From NCBI RefSeq assembly GCF_000014225.1, contig NC_008228.1:2046001-2110000 (forward strand): a stretch of 64,000 bases of DNA, given 5' to 3'. Shown one piece after another: positions 33,646 through 44,658 of the stretch. The DNA is from Paraglaciecola sp. T6c. Lineage in GTDB: Bacteria; Pseudomonadota; Gammaproteobacteria; Enterobacterales; Alteromonadaceae. The notes under the pieces were generated by a model that was not told the DNA's origin, ran no database searches, and worked only from the letters and a program-made list of their open reading frames with translations. Position 1 is the stretch's first letter; each line of letters begins with the position of its first letter. A program made the position numbers and the translations under genes.

Positions 33646-34122
33646 CTAGACTTTATGCTTCATCATGCGTTCTTTGTCTCTCGCCCAATCTCGGTCTTTC
33701 ACGGCATCACGTTTATCATGCTCGTGCTTACCTTTACCTAAGTAAATTTCTACTTTTACCCAGTTTTTCTTCCAGTACATGGCGGTGGCTAAAATTGAGT
33801 ACCCTTGGCGCTCGACTGAGCCTATCAGTTTGTCGAGCTCACGTTTGTTGAGTAAGAGTTTACGCTGACGCAAAGGCTCACATACTACGTGGCTTGATGC
33901 TTGGTTAAGAGGTTGAATAGTACTACCCACTAAAAAGGCTTCGCCTTTGTGTAAGGTAACGTAGCTGTCAGACAAATTGACTTTGCCTGAACGAATGCTT
34001 TTAACTTCCCATCCTTGTAATTCAATGCCAGCTTCGATTTTATCTTGCAAGATATAGTCGTGCCGCGCCTTTTTATTCAATGCGATGGTGTTGTTAGTTG
34101 ATTTTGACTTCTTTGATTTCAT
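33646..34122 (-). CDS. smpB: SsrA-binding protein SmpB
   Basis: A 158-residue basic protein that carries tmRNA to stalled ribosomes. The conserved oligonucleotide-binding barrel is visible: [40 protein letters not shown], then [19 protein letters not shown] and [27 protein letters not shown]. The C-terminal tail [15 protein letters not shown] is the part that enters the mRNA channel. It lies upstream of ssrA and divergent from ratA, the usual gammaproteobacterial order. The gene end abuts a heptanucleotide array. Confidence 0.98.
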   Translation of the reverse strand: MKSKKSKSTNNTIALNKKARHDYILQDKIEAGIELQGWEVKSIRSGKVNLSDSYVTLHKGEAFLVGSTIQPLNQASSHVVCEPLRQRKLLLNKRELDKLIGSVERQGYSILATAMYWKKNWVKVEIYLGKGKHEHDKRDAVKDRDWARDKERMMKHKV

Positions 34123-34247
34123 GGCGCCGTATTATAATGGTTGTCTAACGGGGTACAACAAAAATCACTGATATTGAAATAGATATCTGATTTTATGCTA
34201 GTATTTTGCGCCTATAAAAACCGACAGACCCATTTCAAGGGGAATTG

Positions 34248-34679
34248 ATGCCTAATGTGACCCGCAGCGCTCTGGTAGCGTTTAGTGCTGAATCAATGTT
34301 TGATTTGATAAATGACGTGCAACGTTATCCAGAATTTTTACCTGGTTGTGCTCAGACAAAAGTAACCCATGCAGACGAACACAGCATGGAAGCCTCTTTG
34401 CTGATTTCAAAAGCGGGTATCAAACAATGGTTTAGTACACGTAACGAGTTATCTCGCGGTGAGTACATTAGAATGAATTTGGTCGACGGGCCTTTCTCAG
34501 AACTGCGTGGCGGCTGGACCTTCAAGGCGCTTTCTGACAGCGCGTGTAAAATCGAATTAAATCTAGATTTTGCTTTTTCGAGTCGCTTAGTGGAAATGGC
34601 CTTTGGCCGTGTTTTTAATGCGATTGCAGCGAATATGGTGGTCGCTTTTACACAGCGAGCAAAAGAGATTTATACATGA
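34248..34679 (+). CDS. ratA: RatA / Coq10-type START-domain protein
   Basis: A 143-residue single-domain START/polyketide-cyclase-fold protein. It matches RatA, named a ribosome-association toxin in E. coli and related to Coq10 ubiquinone-binding proteins: [42 protein letters not shown] and a C-terminal helix [21 protein letters not shown] set the start at ATG 34248, five bases after AGGGGA, instead of the TTG three bases before it. The stop overlaps rnfH by four bases (ATGA), so the pair is co-translated. Confidence 0.93.
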   Translation: MPNVTRSALVAFSAESMFDLINDVQRYPEFLPGCAQTKVTHADEHSMEASLLISKAGIKQWFSTRNELSRGEYIRMNLVDGPFSELRGGWTFKALSDSACKIELNLDFAFSSRLVEMAFGRVFNAIAANMVVAFTQRAKEIYT

Positions 34680-35002
34680 CTGACAAACAAATTAATCTAG
34701 AAGTAGCCTATGCGTTGCCTGATCGCCAAGCCTTGTTAGAAGTGGTGGTTGAAATGGGCCACACCGTTGAAGAGGCGATAAAGGCATCAGGTATACTGCA
34801 GCGCTTTGACGATATTGACCTGTCAAAAAGCAAAGTCGGTATTTGGAATCGTACCTGTAAGTTAAGTGATGTACCCCAAGATGGTGATCGAATCGAGATT
34901 TATCGCCCGCTAATTGCCGACCCTAAAGAAGCGCGTCGCCGCCGGGCGGAAAAAGCCAAAGAGGAAGGGCGTGCCAATAAAGTCACTGGTGGGCGCGCAT
35001 AG
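34676..35002 (+). CDS. rnfH: RnfH/RatB ubiquitin-like protein
   Basis: A 108-residue protein of the RnfH family, a beta-grasp fold of unclear function, long paired with ratA. It shows [40 protein letters not shown] and [20 protein letters not shown], the family core; the basic, Glu/Lys-rich tail follows. It overlaps ratA by ATGA. Confidence 0.95.
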   Translation: MTDKQINLEVAYALPDRQALLEVVVEMGHTVEEAIKASGILQRFDDIDLSKSKVGIWNRTCKLSDVPQDGDRIEIYRPLIADPKEARRRRAEKAKEEGRANKVTGGRA

Positions 35003-35042
35003 TTATCTTTACGCGCTTGGTGCTTAAATGTAGTTAGCTAGC

Positions 35043-35726
35043 CTAAAACCTTAGCCCTAGTGCATCACATAAAAACTTCTGTAAAGGCTGCGCTCGGCCA
35101 TAACGGGTCGCGGCCAACTCACACACATTACCTTCTAATAACTGCTTTTTATCCAGCGGGCAAATAGCAATAAAATCTTTGCGTTTAATTTCTTCAATCA
35201 TTGGGGATTCAGTGTCGTAGCCTTTTGGTGGACGGATCAGGGAATCGCCTGCCATATGGTAATACTCAGTAAACGGGGCGTGCTCGATAGCATCTTGATA
35301 GACAGAAGGTTTACGCTGAATATGCTCTCGAATAGCGCGCAGTGCATCGGGTTGCGGGTGCCATGTGCCCACAGCAAGGAAACATTCTTCACTGGCAATG
35401 TGCATATAAAACCCAGGCGAGTGCACGTCTTTGCCTATTTCGTGGCGAAATTGAATGCCCACGTTGGTTTTATAAGGGGACTTGTCCTTTGAGAAGCGCA
35501 CGTCTCGATATACCCGCATTAATGAGCCTCCCATTTTCTTGGGCGTGGCTTCATAATGGGGAGAAATCATCGGGATCCAGTTCTGCATCTCGGTAATAAA
35601 TTCAAGCGCAGGCCCGCGCACTAAGTCTTCGTAACGCTGTTTATTCGTATTGAACCACTCCCTGTCGTTGTTTTTTTCTAGTTGCTGTAAAAACGTAAAT
35701 AGGGATGGGTCGAAGTGGGTAAACAT
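35043..35726 (-). CDS. DUF2461 (TIGR02453) family protein
   Basis: A 227-residue soluble protein. The family pattern is FLQQLEKNNDREWFNTNKQRYEDLVRGPA, GGSLMRVYRDVRFSKDKSPYKTN, and CFLAVGTWHPQPDALRAIREHI, all typical of DUF2461. The biochemical role is unknown. It is monocistronic, convergent with rnfH. Confidence 0.92.
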   Translation of the reverse strand: MFTHFDPSLFTFLQQLEKNNDREWFNTNKQRYEDLVRGPALEFITEMQNWIPMISPHYEATPKKMGGSLMRVYRDVRFSKDKSPYKTNVGIQFRHEIGKDVHSPGFYMHIASEECFLAVGTWHPQPDALRAIREHIQRKPSVYQDAIEHAPFTEYYHMAGDSLIRPPKGYDTESPMIEEIKRKDFIAICPLDKKQLLEGNVCELAATRYGRAQPLQKFLCDALGLRF

Positions 35727-35923
35727 AAGCTGGCCTTATAGAATGTTTGCGACCAGCTTACTGAATGGTTATGGCAAATCAATAACAGTGGTTGTGACAA
35801 TTGTTACAGATTCTTTTGTACGGTAAAAATGCCAGCAGTGTATTTTTTGATGGTGTTGAGTGCCTCTTACCGTAACTCTTCCAGTACCTCTGAGTGCCTC
35901 ATGAGTAACCGGTGCGTTATTTA

Positions 35924-36736
35924 CTAGTACTTCTTGCGTTGCAGGCCTGTGGTAGCCAAGATTTTCGCTGAAATTTCCTCTATGGAATAACGAGTGCTAT
36001 TTAGAAAAGGAATTTTTTCCTTGCGGTAAAGGTTTTCAACTTCGCGCAATTCCATGCGGCACTGTTGCAGCGACGCATAGCGGCTGTTAGCACGGCGCTC
36101 AGAACGTATTTGATGCAGGCGCTGAGCTTCAATGGTTAAGCCAAACATTTTGTCTTTGTAGCGTTTGAGGGCAGGGGGCATTTTTAAAATATCTCCCATG
36201 TCTTCTTCGGTGAAAGGGTAGTTTGCCGCCTTGATGCCGTATTGCAGCGCTAAATATAAGCTGGTGGGAGTTTTACCTGAGCGTGATACGCCAACCAAAA
36301 TAATATCGGCTTCGTCATACTCTTGTAAATTTGATCCATCATCGTTCGCCAAGGCGTAGTTAACTGCTTCTATTCTGATGTCATAGGTTTTTTCATGAAT
36401 GCTATGAGTGCGATGTTTTTCTGGTTTTGAAGGCACGCCCAAAACGATTTCTAATGGGGCAACAAATTGGTCGAGAAAATTGTAGTTAATGCCCACCGAT
36501 TTAGAGATTATTTTGCGCACTTCGGTATTCACTATCGTGTAAAACACCAAAGGGCGCTGACCATCATCTTGAAAACTTTCAGATATTTTTTTAACAACTT
36601 GTTTCGCTTGTTCTTCAGTTTCAACAAAAGGAACTGTGATATGTTCGAACTCGATCGTGAATAATGACAGCAATGCATGGCCAAATACCTCCGAAGTTAT
36701 CGCTGTTCCGTCTGAAATATAGTAAGCCGTTCGCAT
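35924..36736 (-). CDS. ppsR: PEP synthase regulatory protein (PSRP)
   Basis: A 270-residue bifunctional kinase/pyrophosphorylase that inactivates and reactivates PEP synthase by threonine phosphorylation. The N-terminus (AYYISDGTAITSEVFGHALLS) and the P-loop-like VGVSRSGKTPTSLYLA (about 152-166) identify the family. It is divergent from ppsA, its substrate, across 211 bases, which is the standard arrangement. Same family as E. coli PpsR/YdiA. Confidence 0.95.
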   Translation of the reverse strand: MRTAYYISDGTAITSEVFGHALLSLFTIEFEHITVPFVETEEQAKQVVKKISESFQDDGQRPLVFYTIVNTEVRKIISKSVGINYNFLDQFVAPLEIVLGVPSKPEKHRTHSIHEKTYDIRIEAVNYALANDDGSNLQEYDEADIILVGVSRSGKTPTSLYLALQYGIKAANYPFTEEDMGDILKMPPALKRYKDKMFGLTIEAQRLHQIRSERRANSRYASLQQCRMELREVENLYRKEKIPFLNSTRYSIEEISAKILATTGLQRKKY

Positions 36737-36947
36737 AACATTTCCTTAACAATGTAGTAATATAATTACATAAATAAATTAAATTTTACTTTCTTCTGAA
36801 CTGCATTCTAAAATCCCTCACGTAAAAAGCTAGGCACTTGAGAAATATAATTTTTTTCGACGTTTAGCAGGCGTCATTTTGACTAACTATCTGGGGTTGT
36901 CATCGTTGGCAGCTTTTACAATTGAGTTCATCTTGGAGACGAATTAA

Positions 36948-39323
36948 ATGCAAGAAAATGTGCTTTGGTATCAGCAATTGGGAATGGACGACGTGGGCGT
37001 CGTCGGTGGTAAAAATGCATCCCTTGGCGAAATGATTTCGAATCTTTCAAATGCTGGTGTACAAGTACCCGGTGGTTTTGCTACGACTGCGTCAGCGTTT
37101 AATCTTTTCTTAGAACAAAGTGGCCTTGAGGCCCGCATTCACGATTTGCTTGATACGTTGGATGTGAATGACATTCCTGCCTTAGGCGATGCGGGTAAAA
37201 CGATCCGCCAGTGGATCATCGACACCCCATTTTTGCCTGAACTAGAAGCAGACATCACATCTGCATTCAAAACCTTGCAGGGTGATGCAGGAGACGAAGC
37301 GTCATTTGCCGTACGTTCATCTGCAACGGCTGAAGATATGCCTGATGCTTCATTCGCCGGACAGCAAGAAACATTTCTAAACGTAAAGGGCATTGATGCC
37401 GTGATGGTTGCCATCAAGCACGTTTATGCCTCTTTATTTAACGATCGTGCCATTTCTTATCGCGTACACCAAGGTTATGACCACAAAGGCGTGGCATTAT
37501 CTGCAGGTATTCAACGCATGGTACGCAGTGACTGCGCCGCGTCAGGCGTGATGTTCACCATTGACACTGAATCAGGTTTTGAAGATGTGGTATTTATCAC
37601 GTCATCATACGGTTTGGGTGAAATGGTGGTGCAAGGTGCCGTTAACCCAGATGAATTTTATGTACATAAGCCAACATTAGACAAAGGCTTGCCAGCAGTG
37701 GTACGTCGTAATCTCGGCAGTAAATTAACCAAGATGATTTACTCTGATGATTTGAGCCATGGCAAGCAAGTGGAAATTGTTGATATCGATAAAGCCGACA
37801 GTGTGGTTTTCTCGCTGACAGATGACGAAGTTCAAGAGTTAGCCAAACAAGCGCAAATCATCGAGAAACACTACAAACGCGCGATGGATATCGAATGGGC
37901 TAAAGACGGCATCGACGGTAAACTTTATATCGTACAAGCACGCCCAGAAACAGTTCGCAGCCGAGAAGACATTCAAGTGATTGAGCGCTTCCGCTTAAAC
38001 GGCAAAGCGAGTGTTGTATGTGAAGGTCGCTCTATCGGTCATAAAATTGGTGCTGGCGTGGCAAAAGTGCTTGGCTCCATTGAAGAGATGGACAAAATCC
38101 AAGCCGGTGATGTGTTGGTAACGGATATGACCGACCCTGATTGGGAGCCCATCATGAAAAAAGCCTCAGCGATTGTTACCAATCGTGGCGGGCGTACTTG
38201 TCACGCAGCTATTATCGCTCGTGAGTTGGGTATTCCGGCTGTTGTCGGCTGTGGCAACGCCACAGACCTGATTAATAACGGTGACAATATTACCGTTTCA
38301 TGTGCCGAAGGCGACACAGGCTTTATCTATGGTGACGTGCTCGATTTTGACGTGGTGACGTCTCGCATCGATTCTATGCCTGAAATCCCCCTTAAAGTGA
38401 TGATGAACGTGGGTAACCCTGACAGAGCGTTCGATTTTGCTCGCTTGCCGAATGAAGGCGTTGGCCTTGCACGTTTAGAGTTCATCATAAACCGTATGAT
38501 TGGCGTGCATCCAAAAGCCTTGCTTAACTTTGATGCCCAGCCTTCTGAACTTAAAGAAGAAATCAGCGAAATGATCGCGGGTTACGCATCGCCAGTTGAG
38601 TTTTATATTGAGAAATTGGTAGAAGGGATCGCCACAATCGGTGCTGCTTTCTCACCTAAAAAAGTCATTGTGCGTATGTCTGACTTTAAATCCAACGAGT
38701 ACTACAACTTGGTGGGCGGGTATCAGTACGAGCCAGACGAAGAAAACCCTATGTTGGGTTTCCGTGGTGCGAGCCGTTATATTTCTGAAAGCTTCCGTGA
38801 TTGCTTTGCACTTGAATGTGAAGCCATTAAGCGGGTACGTAATAAAATGGGTTTGACGAATGTCGAGATCATGATCCCATTCGTGCGTACGCTTGAAGAA
38901 GGTCGCAGCGTTATCGAATTGCTTAAAGAGCAAGGTTTAGTGCAAGGTGAAAATGGTTTACGCGTCATTATGATGTGTGAATTACCGTCAAATGCATTAT
39001 TGGCTGATCAGTTCTTGGATATCTTCGATGGCTTCTCGATTGGTTCAAACGATATGACCCAGTTAGCCCTTGGTCTTGACCGCGATTCAGGCGTGATTGC
39101 GCACTTGTTTGACGAGCGTGACCCTGCGGTGAAAGCGTTGCTCGCAATGGCGATCCAAGCAGCGAAAAAACGCGGTAAGTATGTGGGCATTTGTGGCCAA
39201 GGCCCATCTGATCATGAAGACTTAGCCGCATGGTTAGTTGAGCAAGGTATCGACAGCGTATCGTTAAATCCTGATACAGTCGTCGAGACTTGGTTGTACT
39301 TAGGGGAAAAGCACAAGAAGTAA
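36948..39323 (+). CDS. ppsA: Phosphoenolpyruvate synthase
   Basis: A 791-residue cytosolic enzyme converting pyruvate and ATP to phosphoenolpyruvate, AMP and phosphate; the first step of gluconeogenesis from pyruvate. The nucleotide-binding domain has [11 protein letters not shown] (residues 19-29) and [21 protein letters not shown] (about 122-142). The swivelling domain carries the phospho-histidine in [16 protein letters not shown] near 412-427. The PEP-binding barrel ends with [19 protein letters not shown]. Regulated by PSRP, encoded divergently. A strong terminator follows. Confidence 0.98.
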   Translation: MQENVLWYQQLGMDDVGVVGGKNASLGEMISNLSNAGVQVPGGFATTASAFNLFLEQSGLEARIHDLLDTLDVNDIPALGDAGKTIRQWIIDTPFLPELEADITSAFKTLQGDAGDEASFAVRSSATAEDMPDASFAGQQETFLNVKGIDAVMVAIKHVYASLFNDRAISYRVHQGYDHKGVALSAGIQRMVRSDCAASGVMFTIDTESGFEDVVFITSSYGLGEMVVQGAVNPDEFYVHKPTLDKGLPAVVRRNLGSKLTKMIYSDDLSHGKQVEIVDIDKADSVVFSLTDDEVQELAKQAQIIEKHYKRAMDIEWAKDGIDGKLYIVQARPETVRSREDIQVIERFRLNGKASVVCEGRSIGHKIGAGVAKVLGSIEEMDKIQAGDVLVTDMTDPDWEPIMKKASAIVTNRGGRTCHAAIIARELGIPAVVGCGNATDLINNGDNITVSCAEGDTGFIYGDVLDFDVVTSRIDSMPEIPLKVMMNVGNPDRAFDFARLPNEGVGLARLEFIINRMIGVHPKALLNFDAQPSELKEEISEMIAGYASPVEFYIEKLVEGIATIGAAFSPKKVIVRMSDFKSNEYYNLVGGYQYEPDEENPMLGFRGASRYISESFRDCFALECEAIKRVRNKMGLTNVEIMIPFVRTLEEGRSVIELLKEQGLVQGENGLRVIMMCELPSNALLADQFLDIFDGFSIGSNDMTQLALGLDRDSGVIAHLFDERDPAVKALLAMAIQAAKKRGKYVGICGQGPSDHEDLAAWLVEQGIDSVSLNPDTVVETWLYLGEKHKK

Positions 39324-39380
39324 CAGGCGCTAAAATACACCGCTGAATAACAATAATAATAAAATCAGTGCCCTACAGGT

Positions 39381-39411
39381 AAAAAGGCTGTCATGAGACA
39401 GCCTTTTTTTT
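39381..39411 (+). terminator. Terminator of ppsA
   Basis: A 12-bp stem (AAAAAGGCTGTC / GACAGCCTTTTT, 39381-39408) with four-base loop and T tail. Confidence 0.93.
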
Positions 39412-39490
39412 GGACTTTTTATTAAAAAAATATTGTGCTAATGCAGGGGAGAAAAGCTTAAGAAAGATAACCAAGTCGACGAAAAGAAGC

Positions 39491-39709
39491 TTAATCTCGT
39501 AATTTTCGATTGAGCAATACGCGGTCAAGCTTGGCGGATGAGCGAGCCATACTCGTTTGGCAACGTTTTAGCCAAGTTCTGGCAACAGGTACGTCAACAC
39601 TGAGCAACAATAAACCTGCTAATACCAGCAACATTGAGCCTGGGATGATAAACAGCACAATGCCTGCAATAACCAACAGTGCGCCTAACCCAATACGTAG
39701 ATTTTTCAT
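39491..39709 (-). CDS. PGPGW-type small membrane protein
   Basis: A 72-residue protein with two close hydrophobic helices around a IPGSMLLVLAGL loop, followed by a basic amphipathic tail (ARTWLKRCQTSMARSSAKL-DRVLLNRK). The pattern matches the PGPGW family of small membrane proteins, here with PGS in place of PGPGW. I selected Met 39709, preceded by AAGGA about 11 bases away. A GTG upstream (39739) would add ten polar residues. The function is unknown. Confidence 0.65.
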   Translation of the reverse strand: MKNLRIGLGALLVIAGIVLFIIPGSMLLVLAGLLLLSVDVPVARTWLKRCQTSMARSSAKLDRVLLNRKLRD

Positions 39710-39973
39710 TTTGCATATATTCCTTTTTTCAGGGTTCACTTTTACGACACGAATAGGAAAGTTGCAACTGCATACTTGTTACCGAGTATGACGTAAGCAA
39801 GTAGCAGGCGTTACAATAGTATGGGATAAGGGCACAATTTGCGCAAAAAATTGGGCTATACGGAATAATTAACCTAGATAAAAACTAAATAATTCCTTTC
39901 GCGTATTAGATGTTAGAGGCGCTTAGGTTGTACAATGGCGCGCAATTGTTAAACCGTGAGAAAAAAGAACATT

Positions 39974-42900
39974 ATGCCCCAGCACGAATTACCCGCTTTA
40001 GACGTTGAATCCGGCCCGCAATCCAATTATCACGCTTTTTTCTCAGCTTTGAGGCGCAGTGAATTTAGTGGCGACATAGAGTTTAGCTATGCCAGCCGTC
40101 TTGCCGTGGCGACCGATAACTCTATTTATCAAGCGTTGCCTCAAGGTGTGGTGCTACCCAAGTCAGTGGCTGATTTACAAGTAATTGGTGAGCTTGCTAG
40201 TCAATATAACGATGTTGCTTTTAGCGCGAGAGGCGGCGGTACGGGTACCAACGGGCAGTCTTTGACGTCAGGCGTTATTGTTGACGTGTCACGGCATATG
40301 AACAACATTCTTGAAATTAATCCGCAAGAACGCTGGGTAAAAGTACAAGCAGGTGTGGTGAAAGATCAGTTAAACGACGCGCTTCGCCCTTACGGTTTGT
40401 TTTTCGCGCCAGATTTATCGACCAGCAACCGTGCGACCATTGGCGGTATGATCAGTACTGACGCTTCAGGGCAGGGCTCATTGGTGTACGGTAAAACCAG
40501 CGATCACGTTTTAGGCTTAACCTCTGTATTGGCTGACGGCACATTGCTAGAGACCGCCCCAATGGACATGGAGCAGGCCAAGCAGGTTGCACAGCAACAG
40601 AACATTACGGGTAGGTTGGTTAAACAAATTTTGGCAACCTGTGTGGACAAGCGCGAACAGATCTTAGCTAAATTTCCTCGTATGAACCGCTTCTTAACCG
40701 GTTACGATTTAGAGCATGCATTAAATGACGATTTAACCAAAGTCGATATTAGCCGTGTTATCACTGGCTCTGAAGGCTCCTTGGTGTTTGTGGCAGAAGC
40801 CAAACTGAACGTCACTCCTATTTCTAAACACAAAGCCTTGGTGAATATTAAGTACGATTCTTTTGAGTCAGCGCTGCGCCATGCGCCGCATATGGTGGCG
40901 GCAAACGCAACATCTGTAGAAACAGTTGATAGCAACGTTTTAAACCTAGCGAAGCAAGATATCATTTGGCATCAAGTCAAAGAGCTCATTACTGAGGTGG
41001 AAAACAAGGAAGTGCTGGGCCTAAACATGGTCGAGTACAATGGTGATTCAGAAGAAGCGTTGCGAGAAAAAATCACCTTGCTGAGCGCTAAATTAGATGC
41101 TGCGCTTGAAAGCAATGAAGGTGGCGTAATTGGTTATCAAATCACTTATGACAACGCCGATATTGGCAAAATTTATGCGATGCGTAAAAAATCTGTGGGG
41201 TTATTGGGTAAAACGAAGGGCCGTAAAAAGCCCTTGGCGTTTGTCGAAGATACAGGCGTACCGCCAGAGAATTTGGCTGATTTTATTATGGAGTTTCGGG
41301 CGTTACTTGATGCCCGTAATTTACATTACGGTATGTTTGGTCACGTTGATGCTGGGGTGTTACATGTGCGCCCAGCGCTGGATATGTGCGACCCTGAGCA
41401 AGAAGCGACAATCCCAGATATATCTAATGAAGTTTCGGCCTTGGTCGCTAAATATGGCGGATTATTGTGGGGCGAACATGGCAAAGGCTATCGCAGTGAA
41501 TATGCGCCGGCATTTTTCGGTGAAGAGTTATATGCAGAGCTACGAAAAATAAAAGCGGCGTTTGACCCTCACAACAAAATGAACCCAGGAAAAATCTGCA
41601 CACCGATTGAAAGCAGTGCATCTTTAGTCAGTGTTGGTGGCGTGAAACGCGGTGAGTTTGACCGCCAGATACCGATTAGCGTGCGCGATGCATTTGAGCC
41701 AGCGATGAACTGTAACGGCAATGGTTTATGCTTCAATTATGACACCACATCCACCATGTGCCCATCGAGTAAAATCACCTCTGACCGTCGTCACAGTCCC
41801 AAAGGACGAGCAGGGGCAATGCGTGAATGGTTGCGTTTGTTAGCCAGTAATCAAGTAGACGTGAATGCCCTTGAATTACAAGGCAAGAGTCAAAACCTCT
41901 TAAAGCGCTTGAATAACTCTATGGGAAAAGCCCAATCTAAGGACTTTTCCCATGAAGTGTTAGAAGTGATGGATGGCTGCTTAGCATGTAAGGCCTGTTC
42001 TAGCCAATGCCCTGTGAGTGTGGATGTACCCACGTTTCGAGCGCGTTTTTTATCTATCTACTATCAACGTTATATGCGCCCCGCGAAAGATTATTTGGTG
42101 GGTAATATTGAAGCCATGGCGCCGCTGATGGCCAAAGCGCCAAAACTGATAAATGCTTTTTTAAAACAAGCGTGGATGAACAAGCTTATTAAGAAAACGG
42201 TGGGTTATGTAGACACGCCGTTATTGTCTTCCCCGTCATTGAAAAAGCAACTCGCAGGACACGAAGCCAGTCATTTTAATTTAGGGACGTTGCAAGCCTT
42301 GAGCGCGAACGAGCGGGCCAAGAAAGTGTTGATTGTACAGGACCCTTTCACCAGCTTTTATGAAGCAGGTTTGCTGCATGATTTGGTTAAACTCGTTGAG
42401 TGCCTAGGATTCGAGCCTATTCTTTTGCCCTTTATGCCTAATGGTAAACCCCAACATGTGAAAGGTTTCTTGAAAGAATTTGCCGCGACGGCAAAAGACA
42501 GTGCAGACTTTTTAAACAAGCTAGCACCGCTGGGCATACCTATGGTGGGTGTCGACCCGTCATTAGTGCTGTGCTATCGAGATGAATACAAAAAAGTGTT
42601 AGGTGATACCAGAGGCAACTTTGAGGTGAAGCTAGTTCACGAATGGCTAGCGACAATTACCTTGCCCGAGCAAGGCAACACGCCTGATACCGAGTATGCA
42701 TTCTTCGGTCACTGTACAGAGAAAACGGCTCTGCCTGAAAGTGAGAAACATTGGCAGCAACTGTTCCAGCGTATGGGCATGTCACTTACGCCGATTTCAG
42801 TGGGGTGCTGCGGCATGGCTGGCACGTTTGGTCATGAAGCAAGCCACCTAGAACAATCAAAAGGCATTTATGCTCTGAGCTGGGAAAAGGCTGTGGCGAA

Positions 42901-43015
42901 ATTTAAGACTTCTCAAATCTTAGCCACTGGGTATTCATGTCGCAGCCAGGTTGCGCGTATAGAAGGTGAAAAACCTAAGCATCCATTGCAAGCGATGCTC
43001 GCGCACCTCTCTTAA
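39974..43015 (+). CDS. ydiJ: FAD/Fe-S oxidoreductase YdiJ (D-2-hydroxyglutarate dehydrogenase-type)
   Basis: A 1013-residue cytosolic flavo-iron-sulfur enzyme. The N-terminal FAD-binding (PCMH) domain shows VVLPKSVADLQVI and SARGGGTGTNGQSLTSGVIVD. The FAD-oxidase C domain ends with the Fe-S region: CNGNGLCFNYDTTSTMCPSS and GCLACKACSSQCPVSVDVP bind two [4Fe-4S] clusters. A CCG domain near the C-terminus has SVGCCGMAGTFGHE. It is full length (E. coli YdiJ 1018), and the E. coli enzyme oxidises D-2-hydroxyglutarate. Start ATG 39974 matches the family; GTG 39956 is an alternative. Confidence 0.93.
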   Translation: MPQHELPALDVESGPQSNYHAFFSALRRSEFSGDIEFSYASRLAVATDNSIYQALPQGVVLPKSVADLQVIGELASQYNDVAFSARGGGTGTNGQSLTSGVIVDVSRHMNNILEINPQERWVKVQAGVVKDQLNDALRPYGLFFAPDLSTSNRATIGGMISTDASGQGSLVYGKTSDHVLGLTSVLADGTLLETAPMDMEQAKQVAQQQNITGRLVKQILATCVDKREQILAKFPRMNRFLTGYDLEHALNDDLTKVDISRVITGSEGSLVFVAEAKLNVTPISKHKALVNIKYDSFESALRHAPHMVAANATSVETVDSNVLNLAKQDIIWHQVKELITEVENKEVLGLNMVEYNGDSEEALREKITLLSAKLDAALESNEGGVIGYQITYDNADIGKIYAMRKKSVGLLGKTKGRKKPLAFVEDTGVPPENLADFIMEFRALLDARNLHYGMFGHVDAGVLHVRPALDMCDPEQEATIPDISNEVSALVAKYGGLLWGEHGKGYRSEYAPAFFGEELYAELRKIKAAFDPHNKMNPGKICTPIESSASLVSVGGVKRGEFDRQIPISVRDAFEPAMNCNGNGLCFNYDTTSTMCPSSKITSDRRHSPKGRAGAMREWLRLLASNQVDVNALELQGKSQNLLKRLNNSMGKAQSKDFSHEVLEVMDGCLACKACSSQCPVSVDVPTFRARFLSIYYQRYMRPAKDYLVGNIEAMAPLMAKAPKLINAFLKQAWMNKLIKKTVGYVDTPLLSSPSLKKQLAGHEASHFNLGTLQALSANERAKKVLIVQDPFTSFYEAGLLHDLVKLVECLGFEPILLPFMPNGKPQHVKGFLKEFAATAKDSADFLNKLAPLGIPMVGVDPSLVLCYRDEYKKVLGDTRGNFEVKLVHEWLATITLPEQGNTPDTEYAFFGHCTEKTALPESEKHWQQLFQRMGMSLTPISVGCCGMAGTFGHEASHLEQSKGIYALSWEKAVAKFKTSQILATGYSCRSQVARIEGEKPKHPLQAMLAHLS

Positions 43016-43143
43016 CACGCTTGTGCTAACGCGCACGCCTTAAAATGTGCGCACTAGAATGAATGTTTTAAAAAGGTTGTTTTAAATAGGCTTGATTAAA
43101 GAGACTTGGTAACAGCTAAGTGCTAAAAATATGATGTTAAAAT

Positions 43144-43176
43144 AAGCAGTAAATACTCAGTATTGACTGCTTTTTT
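43144..43176 (+). terminator. Terminator of ydiJ
   Basis: AAGCAGT and ACTGCTT enclose an inner AATA/TATT stem, with six Ts after it. It ends the ydiJ transcript about 130 bases past the stop. Confidence 0.75.
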
Positions 43177-43238
43177 GTAAGCAAATTCCTTTCGCGACCT
43201 GCTTGAAAGACTGCACGAAGCGCAAAAGCAGTACGACT

Positions 43239-44642
43239 TCAAAACACCAAGCTTTGGCCCAAACTGGGGATCACGGCTCTGATGTTTTTATCTTCCCATA
43301 ATTTCTGTGCTAACGCTTCTTGGGCTTTAGGCTCACCGTGCACTAACACAACTTTCGGGTTGTTCTCAAAATGGCTCACCCATTCTACGAGTTCATTTTG
43401 CCCTGCATGAGCAGAAAAGCCGCCCAGCGTTTCTATTTGTGCTTTGACCACGTAATCATCACCAAACAATTTTAAATGCTGTAGGCCGTCAACCAGCAAC
43501 CTACCGAGCGTGCCATTTGCTTGGTATCCACAAAAGATAATGGCGTTGCGTGAATCCCAAATGCGCTGTTTGAAATGGTGGCGTATCCGTCCTCCGGTAC
43601 ACATGCCGCTGCCGGCAATAATTAGCGCCCCTTTTTTAATTTTATTGATCATCATGGACTCATCCGGTGCCACGGACAAAAACAAGCGCGGAATGAAGTC
43701 TTTTAATATGGAGTGTGCGTTAGGGCTGGCTTGTTCAATTTCGTCACTATCGAGCGCACTAAACCACTTGTCGTAAACGCGCGTCACTTCAATTGCCATG
43801 GGACTGTCGAGAATAACCTGCCAATTGTCTAATAAACCTTGTTGGTGTAATTGACCTAGGTAGAACAGTATTTCTTGGGTACGTCCTACTGCAAACGCAG
43901 GGATCATAATATTGCCGCCTCGGTTTTCGGTATCCTTTAAAATGGTTTTAAGCTCAGATACCGTATTATCGATAGACTTGTGATTGCGATCGCCATAGGT
44001 GCTTTCCATTAATACAATATCAGCTTTGGTCAGTATGCATGGGTCGTTCATTAATACGGCGCTTTTGTTGCCTAAATCCCCAGAGAAGACCAATTTTTTC
44101 TGCTCGCCTCTTTCTTCGAAGCTAAGTTCGATAATCGCTGAGCCGAGAATATGTCCAGCATCGTGAAAGCACGCTGTGGTTTGCTCAGCAAGCTTAAGCG
44201 CCTTGTTGTAGCTTTGCGACTCGCACTGAGCGATGACTTGCATGACATCTTCTTCTGAGTATTCAGGCTCAAGTAGAGGCTTACCTTTACGGGCTAGCCG
44301 GCGGTTTTCACGGGCTAAGTCACCCATGTAAATGCTGACCGAGTCTTGCAACATTACCACCAGTAAATCCGCCGTTTCTGAGGTGCAGTATATGGGGCCG
44401 GTAAATCCATCATGGACGAGTTTAGGTAACATGCCGCTATGGTCGAGATGGGCATGGGATAACAGCACTGCGTCAATGGATGCAGGGTTGAACGGAAAGC
44501 CTTCGTCACCAATGCGATCAATTGAGCTCCCCCCTTGATGCATACCGCAATCGAGCAGGATTTTACCGAAGCTTGCAGACTCAATTAAATGACACGAGCC
44601 AGTCACTTCCTGCGCTGCACCCCAAAAATAGATAATAGCCAT
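43239..44642 (-). CDS. Beta-CASP metallo-beta-lactamase-fold ribonuclease-like protein
   Basis: A 467-residue cytosolic protein of the CPSF73/RNase J-like group. The metallo-beta-lactamase motifs are LSHAHLDHSG (about 59-68), HDAGHILGSA and FSGDLG. The beta-CASP part has STYGDRNH and PAFAVGRTQEIL. The last ~60 residues form the RMMBL domain (LGGFSAHAGQNELVEWV). This set usually processes RNA, but bacterial members of this type have few studied cases. The gene is monocistronic, preceded by a strong palindrome. Confidence 0.9.
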   Translation of the reverse strand: MAIIYFWGAAQEVTGSCHLIESASFGKILLDCGMHQGGSSIDRIGDEGFPFNPASIDAVLLSHAHLDHSGMLPKLVHDGFTGPIYCTSETADLLVVMLQDSVSIYMGDLARENRRLARKGKPLLEPEYSEEDVMQVIAQCESQSYNKALKLAEQTTACFHDAGHILGSAIIELSFEERGEQKKLVFSGDLGNKSAVLMNDPCILTKADIVLMESTYGDRNHKSIDNTVSELKTILKDTENRGGNIMIPAFAVGRTQEILFYLGQLHQQGLLDNWQVILDSPMAIEVTRVYDKWFSALDSDEIEQASPNAHSILKDFIPRLFLSVAPDESMMINKIKKGALIIAGSGMCTGGRIRHHFKQRIWDSRNAIIFCGYQANGTLGRLLVDGLQHLKLFGDDYVVKAQIETLGGFSAHAGQNELVEWVSHFENNPKVVLVHGEPKAQEALAQKLWEDKNIRAVIPSLGQSLVF

Positions 44643-44658
44643 GACAATCCTTTTTCAG